This document shows positions 1 through 5,261 of a stretch of DNA of 6,164 nt, one piece after another (position 1 is the first letter of the stretch; every line of letters starts with the position of its first letter). Under the pieces are notes generated by a model. It was not told the DNA's origin and did no database searches. It worked only from the letters and a program-made list of their open reading frames with translations. The translations under genes were made by a program, and so were the position numbers. Origin of the DNA: an uncultured Clostridium sp. Its GTDB lineage: Bacteria > Bacillota > Clostridia > TANB77 > CAG-508. The stretch covers positions 1 to 6,164 of the forward strand of contig USQP01000052.1 of NCBI GenBank assembly GCA_900556945.1. Direction: 5' to 3'.

Positions 1-44
1 CACTTCTAGCTTCGTCGGCAGCGTCAGATGTGTATAAGAGACAG
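1..44 (+). other. Illumina Nextera adapter with i5 index (artificial sequence)
   Basis: These bases are library-construction sequence, not genome. Bases 12-25 read TCGTCGGCAGCGTC and bases 26-44 read AGATGTGTATAAGAGACAG, the 19-base Tn5 mosaic end; together they are the exact Nextera read-1 adapter. Bases 1-3 (CAC) match the 3' end of the P5 oligo. Bases 4-11 (TTCTAGCT) sit exactly where the 8-base i5 index belongs and match, from memory, Nextera XT index S515. The orientation (P5, index, adapter, insert) is what an assembler would produce from untrimmed short-insert reads that ran through into the adapter. Genomic sequence therefore begins at 45, and this end is a contig end. Confidence 0.98.
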
Positions 45-1282
45 ATTTTAATTTATTAGGGGTATATTTTCTTATCAGTAATTTATTAGTAAGTGTAATA
101 ATTGGTCCCATTATTATTCTTAGCACAATATTTATTGTTTTTTCTTTTATTTTTAATCCTATTTCAAAAGTAATTTGTATTGTTTTAAAATTCTTCATTC
201 AAATGCTAATTATTATCACAAATTTAGCAGAATTACCATTTTCCAAACTATACTTACCAACTCCTAAAATATGGATGATTTTACTATATTATATCCTTAT
301 CATAATATTTAATTTTATCTATCATATTTATGATTCTCTAAAATTGAATCATACGCAAATAAGAGTGAAAAATTTAATAGCTTTAGCTAAATACAACATA
401 TTTTTAAATAAGAAAAAATATAGACTGAGGATAATGATAATTATTATTATTTTGCTATTTTCTTTCTTTCAGTGTATTCCCAAAAATTTAGAGATAAATT
501 TTGTTGATGTAGGACAGGGAGATTCTACTTTTATTGTAACACCTAGAAATAAAACTATTTTGATAGATGGAGGAGGAAGTACGACAGATGAATTTGATGT
601 TGGAAAAAGTACATTGCTTCCTTATATTTTAGATAAAGGATATACGAAAATAGATTATATTTTTATCAGTCATTTTGATCAAGATCATGTTGGGGGAATA
701 CTTACCATTCTACAAGAAATAAAAGTCAAAAAAGTAATTATTTCAAAGCAGGGAGAAAACACTGAAAACTATCAAAAATTTTTAGAAGTAATTAAAGAGA
801 AAGGAATTCCTGTGACAATTGTAAAGAAGGGAGATAGAGTGAAGATAGAAAAGGAAATATACTTTGATATTTTATGGCCAACTTCTGAACTAATACAAGA
901 GAATAAAATAAATAATAATTCTTTAATAATGAAAATGTACTATTATAATTTTTCTGTGCTATTTACTGGGGATATAGAGGGAAAAGCGGAGAAAAAAATT
1001 TTGGAAACCTATAAAAACGAAAAAGATAAATTAGTTTCTCATGTTTTAAAGGTAGCTCATCATGGATCGAAAACATCAACAATAAAAGAATTCTTAGATG
1101 CTGTAAATCCAAAAATAGCTTTAATAGGTGTGGGAAAAAACAATATGTTTCATCATCCGTCTGAAGAAGTTATAGATGAATTAAAAGAATATGGGATAAG
1201 TATCTATCGAACAGATGAAAGAGGAGAAATAACGATTCATGTAAATAGACAAGGAAATTTTAAGATGAGAAGTATTAACTAA
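45..1282 (+). CDS. comEC: ComEC/Rec2 DNA internalization channel, 3' portion (5' end missing)
   Basis: ComEC is the inner-membrane channel that brings single-stranded DNA into the cell during natural transformation; its C-terminal beta-lactamase-like domain is thought to degrade the non-imported strand. The frame is open from base 47, so about 411 residues are visible and the gene runs off the genomic edge at 45. An ATG at 203 has no good ribosome binding site and is not the real start. Residues 1-52 are hydrophobic with an ISNLLVS...GPIII stretch typical of the end of the competence domain. Further membrane segments lie near 76-93 and 128-143. The metallo-beta-lactamase domain follows: VDVGQGD (153-159), metal-binding SHFDQDHVGG (208-217), LFTGD (305-309), AHHGS (337-341), HHP (369-371) and DER (390-392). 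All expected metal ligands appear present. Full-length ComEC is usually 700-800 residues, so roughly half is absent (N-terminal OB-fold and most of the channel). Confidence 0.93.
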
Positions 1283-1300
1283 AATCATAACCCAAAATGG

Positions 1301-1328
1301 TTACAAACTACATAAAAAATTGTATAAA
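1301..1328 (+). promoter_or_regulatory. Possible sigma-A promoter for the BofC_C-like gene
   Basis: TTACAA (1301-1306) and TATAAA (1323-1328) are spaced by 16 bases in the 100-base gap after comEC. The match is moderate and the region is very AT-rich, so chance is possible. No terminator is visible after comEC (only a 5-bp dyad without a T run), so the downstream gene may also be read from the comEC transcript. Confidence 0.35.
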
Positions 1329-1368
1329 TTTAACAAAAAAGTAAACAATAATAGTAAAAGTATTTGTG

Positions 1369-1374
1369 AAGGAG
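1369..1374 (+). promoter_or_regulatory. Ribosome binding site that fixes the start at 1383
   Basis: AAGGAG lies 8 bases before the ATG at 1383. A longer reading from a TTG at 1320 has no Shine-Dalgarno sequence and would put a polar leader before the membrane segment, so 1383 is the supported start. Confidence 0.85.
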
Positions 1375-1382
1375 TTAAATAT

Positions 1383-1982
1383 ATGAATAAAACGATTATA
1401 ACTATGCTTTCTATTATTGTAATTATATTAGCAATAATTACGGCGGTAATTATTTATAACCCAAAGGAAAATGAAAATTCCCAAGAGATTCAGACAAGAA
1501 TTGCAGAGGAAGAGATTGTGGATGATTGTACAGAGGAATATCAGGAAATACAAAATGAAATGCTAGAGGCAAATTCTTCAAAAGAAAAAATGTCTCCAAA
1601 TTGTTTTATTACGCTAAAAAAAACATATAAAAAATGTGAGCATACGACAAGTGAATATCTAAAAATCCCAGAGGAACTAGTCAATAAAACGCAAGAAGAT
1701 TTAGAAGAAAAATATGAGGATTGGAAGATAGAAAAATTTTCTGATACAGAGATAATTTTGAGTAAAGAAGAAGATGGAGAATGTGGGGAACACTATATAG
1801 TAAGAGATAATAATGGAAAAGTTACAATATATGAGATACTAGAAGATGGTAGTGAAAAAGAATATGAAATAACAGATATAGGGACCGAATATTTAACAGA
1901 AACGGATAAAATTAGTATGCAAAATGGAGTCAGAATAAATGGTAAACAATCGTTAAATCAATTCATTGAAGATTTTGAATAG
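1383..1982 (+). CDS. Membrane-anchored protein with BofC_C-like C-terminal domain
   Basis: This is a 199-residue protein of unknown precise role. Residues 4-25 form one very hydrophobic segment after a short MNKT start, without a clear lipobox or signal-peptidase site, so it is probably a signal anchor with the rest outside the membrane. Residues 27-95 are polar and acidic. Residues about 95-199 resemble the C-terminal domain of BofC (PF08955 family) as found in many Clostridia: an EYLKIPEELV entry, a YEDWKIEKFS stretch, GECGEHYIV (132-140), NNGKVTIYE (143-151), and an NGKQSLNQFIEDFE end. In Bacillus, BofC acts in the forespore to restrain SpoIVB signalling during sporulation. The N-terminal BofC domain is not evident here, so a sporulation role is only an inference. 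Four cysteines (49, 74, 85, 134) could form disulfides outside the cell. The gene follows comEC by 100 bases on the same strand. Membership of the domain family is fairly likely; the function is not known. Confidence 0.8.
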   Translation: MNKTIITMLSIIVIILAIITAVIIYNPKENENSQEIQTRIAEEEIVDDCTEEYQEIQNEMLEANSSKEKMSPNCFITLKKTYKKCEHTTSEYLKIPEELVNKTQEDLEEKYEDWKIEKFSDTEIILSKEEDGECGEHYIVRDNNGKVTIYEILEDGSEKEYEITDIGTEYLTETDKISMQNGVRINGKQSLNQFIEDFE

Positions 1983-2034
1983 AGCATTTGCTAAAACTAT
2001 GAAAGCATCAACATTTGTAGAAAATCAAACAAAA

Positions 2035-2055
2035 GGCATGGAATGTTTACATGCC
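2035..2055. repeat. Small inverted repeat in the convergent intergenic gap
   Basis: GGCATG (2035-2040) and CATGCC (2050-2055) form a 6-bp perfect stem with a 9-base loop, 25 bases before the main terminator. No T run follows on the + strand, so it is not an intrinsic terminator by itself. It could be a 3'-end structure of the upstream transcript, or chance. The rest of the gap (1983-2079) shows no convincing gene. Confidence 0.4.
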
Positions 2056-2079
2056 GAAATACTTTAATAAATTTAAGAA

Positions 2080-2124
2080 AATAAAGGAAACCTCGACTCA
2101 CTTTGAGCCGAGATTTCCTTTATT
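2080..2124 (-). terminator. Intrinsic terminator of the clp-pgsA operon, probably bidirectional
   Basis: Two 21-base arms (2080-2100 and 2104-2124) flank a 3-base loop. The stem begins directly after the pgsA stop codon. On the + strand there are two A-C type mismatches (2096/2108 and 2091/2113). On the minus strand both become G-U wobbles, so the minus-strand RNA can pair along the whole arm. The outer 11 pairs are A-rich on one side and T-rich on the other, giving a U-rich 3' end in either direction; on the + strand the stem is also followed by a T run (2127-2133 region). It most likely ends the minus-strand operon and may also stop transcripts arriving from the BofC_C-like gene. Confidence 0.9.
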
Positions 2125-2718
2125 TCATTTTTTGCTCTTTTCCTTTTTATCTACAGTAACTTCTTTCTTTAAATCTTGTTTGTCAATAAATCCTTTTTGG
2201 TATAAATCTTTTACATACATAATGAGTGCAAAAACAGTAGTTATTAAAGCAATACAATATAAAATAAAATCTAATTCACTCCAAATACCAGTTAGCGAGA
2301 ATTGTTTAGAAAGAAGTGAGAAGACAATTGCTACATAAAATAAAACAGTAGCAAGTTTGCCATACCACTTACTGTAAACGACAACGTCTTTTCCGTAAAG
2401 GAAAGAAGCACCAACTATCATAATGAATTCTTTTAATAAAACAATAATTAGAATCCAAAGTGGAATAATATCTGTAATGACTAACGAAGTAAGAGTTGAT
2501 ATCTGTGTCAATTTGTCAGCAAGTGGATCCATCAATTTTCCAAAATTAGATATTAAATTAAATTTTCGTGCAATAAAACCATCAGCAATATCTGTTAAAC
2601 CAGAAATTGTGAAAAAGATAAATGCTAATATATAGTTACCAGTAAAAATATAAAATAATATGAAAGGTATAAATAAAAATCGCATAATGGTTAACGCATT
2701 AGGTATATGTTTTAACAT
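2125..2718 (-). CDS. pgsA: CDP-diacylglycerol--glycerol-3-phosphate 3-phosphatidyltransferase
   Basis: PgsA moves the phosphatidyl group from CDP-diacylglycerol to glycerol 3-phosphate, giving phosphatidylglycerol phosphate and CMP, the committed step to phosphatidylglycerol and cardiolipin at the inner membrane. The 197-residue protein has the usual length. It carries the full CDP-alcohol phosphatidyltransferase signature D-x2-DG-x2-AR-x8-G-x3-D-x3-D with D43, D46, G47, A50, R51, G60, D64 and D68; the aspartates bind metal and substrate. It starts with the family-typical IPNALTIMRF and has about five to six hydrophobic segments (roughly 11-38, 75-95, 96-108, 122-137, 150-169). The C-terminal tail (179-197) is lysine-rich and probably cytoplasmic. 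The start at 2718 is supported by AGGAG six bases upstream. The gene lies 9 bases after the clp stop codon, and no separate promoter is obvious. Specificity for glycerol phosphate over other alcohols rests on overall similarity to PgsA, so a related phosphatidyltransferase is a minor alternative. Confidence 0.93.
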   Translation of the reverse strand: MLKHIPNALTIMRFLFIPFILFYIFTGNYILAFIFFTISGLTDIADGFIARKFNLISNFGKLMDPLADKLTQISTLTSLVITDIIPLWILIIVLLKEFIMIVGASFLYGKDVVVYSKWYGKLATVLFYVAIVFSLLSKQFSLTGIWSELDFILYCIALITTVFALIMYVKDLYQKGFIDKQDLKKEVTVDKKEKSKK

Positions 2719-2724
2719 AATTTT

Positions 2725-2729
2725 CTCCT
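2725..2729 (-). promoter_or_regulatory. pgsA ribosome binding site overlapping the clp stop codon
   Basis: On the minus strand the sequence reads TAGGAG: the TAG stop of the clp gene (2730-2728) shares bases with the AGGAG Shine-Dalgarno sequence (2729-2725) of pgsA. Ribosomes ending clp translation therefore sit on the pgsA initiation region, the usual geometry for translational coupling. Confidence 0.85.
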
Positions 2730-5097
2730 ATTTAACTTCAAATTTTAGTTTATCATTTTTAAAATCTATTTTTACAGTTTGACCATCTAAAAGTTCTCCT
2801 CGTAAGATCATTTCAGATAGTTCATCTTCAATATGCCTTTGGATAGCTCTTCTTAGAGGTCTTGCACCAAATTTTATATCGGTTCCTTTTTCTAAAATAT
2901 AATTTTTTGCTTCTTTTGTAATATCCATTTTTATATCTTTTTCCTTTAAAGCTTCTATCGTATTTTTTAGCATTAAGTCTACAATTTGTAGAAGTTGATC
3001 TTTACTTAGAGAATCAAAGCTTACAATCTCATCAACTCGATTCAGAAATTCAGGTCTAAATACCTCTTTTAGGCTATCCATTAATTTGTTTTTGTCAACG
3101 GTTTGTTTTCCAAAACCGATTGCATTGGTATTTGTATTTGAACCAGCATTAGATGTCATAATAATAATAGTATTGGAGAAACTTACTGTGTTTCCTTGAC
3201 TGTCTGTTAATTTACCATCATCTAACACTTGTAATAGGATATTAAATACATCTGGATGTGCTTTTTCAATTTCATCTAGTAAAATAATGGAATATGGTTT
3301 TCTTTTTACTTTATCTGTTAATTGACCTGCATCATCGTATCCGACATATCCAGGAGGTGCACCAATTAATTTAGAAGTTGAGTGACTTTCCATATATTCT
3401 GACATATCAATTCGAATAATAGCATCTTCGCTTCCAAACATTTCATAAGCTAAACTTTTAGCAAGTTCCGTTTTACCAACACCAGTTGGACCAACAAAGA
3501 TAAAAGAAGGTGGCCTTTTTGTGGTTTGTAATCCAGCACGATTTCTTCTAATTGCTCTTGCAACACTACTAACAGCTTCATTTTGACCAATAATTCTTTT
3601 ATGAAGATTGGTTTCTAAATTTAATAATTTTAAAGTTTCAGCTTCTGTTATTTTCTTTACAGGAATTTTAGTCCAGCTTTCAATTACGTTGGCAATATCT
3701 TGTGTGGTCAATTGTTTTGGTTTCATTTTTTCATTTAGTTTATCAATTTCTTCAATTAATTGACATTCACGAGTTTTTAAGTCAGCTGCTCTTTGATAGT
3801 CTTCGGTTGAATCGGCAGCTACGACTTCTTCTTTTTCAGTTTGTACTTGTAATAGTTCTTGTTTTAAGGTTTCTAATTTATATAAATCTTTATTTTCTAA
3901 GTTAATTCGAGAACATGCTTCATCTAAAATATCAATTGCTTTATCCGGTAAAAATCTATCGTGAATATATTTTTCCGACATGACAACAGCTTGACGAATA
4001 ATATCAGAGGATATTTTTACTTTATGATATTCTTCATAATATTTTTTAATTCCTTCTAGAATCCCAATTGAGTCATCAATGTTTGGTTCTTCTACTAAAA
4101 CTTGTTGAAATCTTCTTTCTAAAGCAGAATCTTTTTCAATATATTTTCTATACTCTTTTAGAGTTGTTGTACCAATTAGTTGGATTTCTCCATTTGATAA
4201 AGCAGGTTTTAATATATTAGCAGCGTTCATAGAATGTTCTCCATCACCTGCTCCTATAATGTTATGAATTTCATCAATAACTAAAATGATATTTCCATAT
4301 TCTTTGCATTCATCAATAATGCCTTTCATTCTAGATTCGAATTGACCTCTAAATTGTGTACCTGCAATAACGGCAGTCATATCAAGTAAGTAAACTTCCT
4401 TATTTAAAAGTTTAGCAGGGACATTTTGCGCTGCTATCCTAATGGCTAAGCCTTGAGCGATTGCTGTTTTACCAACACCAGGTTCACCAATTAGGCAAGG
4501 GTTATTTTTAGAACGTCTATTTAAAATTTGTACAATTCTTTGAATCTCTTTTTCTCTTCCAATTACCATATCCAATTGGTTATTTTTAGCTTTATCTGTT
4601 AGATTCGCGCCATAGGTATCTAAAAATTTCTTCTTTTTATTTTGTTTTTTATTTTTCTTTTTTTCAACTTTTACTTTTTTTCGACTATTACTTGACTCTT
4701 CTTGTTCTTCTGATTCTTCTCTAGAAGATTTATTTTGAAACATATTAGAGAAAATAGAACCTAATGGAATAGCAGCTCCTGCTATTTTATGTGGTTCATT
4801 ATCATCCATATTTTCATCTTGACTTTCAAAGGTAATCGCACCTTCCATGTTCTCGATATCTTCTAAATTTATATTTTCAGCTAAATCTTTGAAGATTGTT
4901 TCAAATTGTTTTGTCATATCATTAATATTTATTTTATCTTTTGAAAGAATGTCGTTTTGATTGGCTAAAACTTCTGTCGGATTGATACCTTTTTTCTTGG
5001 CACATTCATAACAATAGCCTTCCATAGACTCTTTTCCATTTTCTATTTTTTTATAAAAAAGTATTGCTGGATTTTTATTACATTCTGAACATAACAT
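2728..5097 (-). CDS. clpE: ClpE-like AAA+ unfoldase with N-terminal zinc finger (ClpP partner)
   Basis: This is a 789-residue class I Clp/Hsp100 ATPase that unfolds proteins and feeds them to the ClpP protease in the cytoplasm. Residues 3-32 hold two CxxC pairs (C3, C6, C29, C32), a zinc finger like that of ClpE and McsA; the double Clp_N repeat of ClpA/B/C is absent. A linker with an acidic run (127-134) and a lysine-rich run (139-157) leads to AAA domain 1: Walker A GEPGVGKT (204-211), pore loop GTQFRG (246-251), Walker B ILVIDE (271-276), sensor GTT (309-311), arginine finger in ERRF (327-330). A UVR-type coiled coil lies near 433-454. AAA domain 2 has Walker A GPTGVGKT (536-543), pore loop GYVG (583-586), Walker B IILLDE (604-609) and sensor 2 GARPLRR (744-750). 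The IGF tripeptide (660-662) is the ClpP-docking loop. B. subtilis ClpE is about 700 residues; the extra length here is mainly the linker. The start has GAGGAA upstream (5111-5106) and a good promoter. The gene is first in an operon with pgsA. Some pipelines would name it ClpC; the domain order favours ClpE. Confidence 0.93.
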   Translation of the reverse strand: MLCSECNKNPAILFYKKIENGKESMEGYCYECAKKKGINPTEVLANQNDILSKDKININDMTKQFETIFKDLAENINLEDIENMEGAITFESQDENMDDNEPHKIAGAAIPLGSIFSNMFQNKSSREESEEQEESSNSRKKVKVEKKKNKKQNKKKKFLDTYGANLTDKAKNNQLDMVIGREKEIQRIVQILNRRSKNNPCLIGEPGVGKTAIAQGLAIRIAAQNVPAKLLNKEVYLLDMTAVIAGTQFRGQFESRMKGIIDECKEYGNIILVIDEIHNIIGAGDGEHSMNAANILKPALSNGEIQLIGTTTLKEYRKYIEKDSALERRFQQVLVEEPNIDDSIGILEGIKKYYEEYHKVKISSDIIRQAVVMSEKYIHDRFLPDKAIDILDEACSRINLENKDLYKLETLKQELLQVQTEKEEVVAADSTEDYQRAADLKTRECQLIEEIDKLNEKMKPKQLTTQDIANVIESWTKIPVKKITEAETLKLLNLETNLHKRIIGQNEAVSSVARAIRRNRAGLQTTKRPPSFIFVGPTGVGKTELAKSLAYEMFGSEDAIIRIDMSEYMESHSTSKLIGAPPGYVGYDDAGQLTDKVKRKPYSIILLDEIEKAHPDVFNILLQVLDDGKLTDSQGNTVSFSNTIIIMTSNAGSNTNTNAIGFGKQTVDKNKLMDSLKEVFRPEFLNRVDEIVSFDSLSKDQLLQIVDLMLKNTIEALKEKDIKMDITKEAKNYILEKGTDIKFGARPLRRAIQRHIEDELSEMILRGELLDGQTVKIDFKNDKLKFEVK

Positions 5098-5137
5098 ACT
5101 TTAAATTCCTCATTTCTAATTAAATTAAATCTATAAT

Positions 5138-5166
5138 ATAATATCGCAAAAAATAAGAATAGTCAA
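5138..5166 (-). promoter_or_regulatory. Sigma-A-type promoter of the clp-pgsA operon
   Basis: On the minus strand TTGACT (5166-5161) is followed after 17 bases by TATTAT (5143-5138). Transcription would start near 5131, leaving a leader of about 33 bases before the clp ATG, with GAGGAA (5111-5106) as ribosome binding site. No tandem CtsR heptads (GGTCAAA type) and no CIRCE/HrcA inverted repeat are visible, so classical heat-shock repression is not supported by the sequence. Confidence 0.75.
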
Positions 5167-5175
5167 TAATTTACT

Positions 5176-5185
5176 TGAATATTCA
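5176..5185. repeat. 10-bp palindrome between divergent promoters
   Basis: TGAATATTCA is a perfect palindrome that lies between the two outward-facing -35 boxes (5161-5166 and 5199-5204), close to their midpoint. It could be an operator half-site or a binding site for a dimeric regulator acting on both promoters. In such AT-rich DNA a short palindrome can also arise by chance, so this is a candidate only. Confidence 0.35.
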
Positions 5186-5198
5186 TATAAAATTAGTG

Positions 5199-5227
5199 TT
5201 GATAAATTATAGTGGAAATGTTATAAT
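5199..5227 (+). promoter_or_regulatory. Sigma-A-type promoter of the DUF3298-like gene
   Basis: TTGATA (5199-5204), a 17-base spacer and a consensus TATAAT (5222-5227) make a strong vegetative promoter. The predicted transcription start near 5234 gives a leader of about 28 bases before the ATG at 5262. It lies inside the longer open frame from 5175, which argues against that earlier start. Confidence 0.8.
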
Positions 5228-5248
5228 CAAAACAGTAGAGTATAAAAT

Positions 5249-5254
5249 AAGAGG
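5249..5254 (+). promoter_or_regulatory. Ribosome binding site that fixes the start at 5262
   Basis: AAGAGG lies 7 bases before the ATG at 5262. The alternative TTG at 5175 is upstream of the promoter -10 box and has no Shine-Dalgarno sequence. Confidence 0.75.
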
Positions 5255-5261
5255 TTTAAAA

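Noticed and set aside
26..44. Tn5/IS50 mosaic-end sequence as a natural transposon end
   Set aside because: It is part of the complete Nextera adapter with index and P5 remnant, so it is a library artefact.
1289..1303. Small dyad (AACC...GGTT) after comEC as a terminator
   Set aside because: The stem is only 4-5 bp and no T run follows; read-through into the next gene is as likely.
1320..1382. N-terminal extension of the BofC_C-like protein from a TTG start
   Set aside because: It has no ribosome binding site, overlaps a possible -10 region, and would place a polar leader before the signal anchor; the ATG at 1383 has AAGGAG at good spacing.
1999..2067. 22-residue open frame starting ATG in the gap after the BofC_C-like gene
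   Set aside because: No Shine-Dalgarno sequence, no recognisable motif, and too short to distinguish from chance.
2051..2338. 95-residue + strand open frame across the terminator and pgsA 3' end
   Set aside because: It runs antisense to pgsA and through the terminator hairpin; the composition is that of a shadow frame.
2423..2635. 70-residue + strand open frame within pgsA
   Set aside because: It lies wholly antisense to the conserved catalytic region of pgsA and has no family features.
3702..3905. 67-residue + strand open frame within the clp gene
   Set aside because: It is antisense to the UVR/coiled-coil region; its hydrophobic, Leu/Phe-rich composition comes from reading charged codons backwards.
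5098..5170. CtsR or HrcA operator upstream of the clp gene
   Set aside because: Only one weak AGTCAA half-match, which is the -35 box itself; no tandem heptads and no CIRCE inverted repeat.
5175..5261. N-terminal extension of the DUF3298-like protein from a TTG start
   Set aside because: It would begin upstream of the promoter -10 box and lacks a ribosome binding site; the ATG at 5262 has both in the right place.
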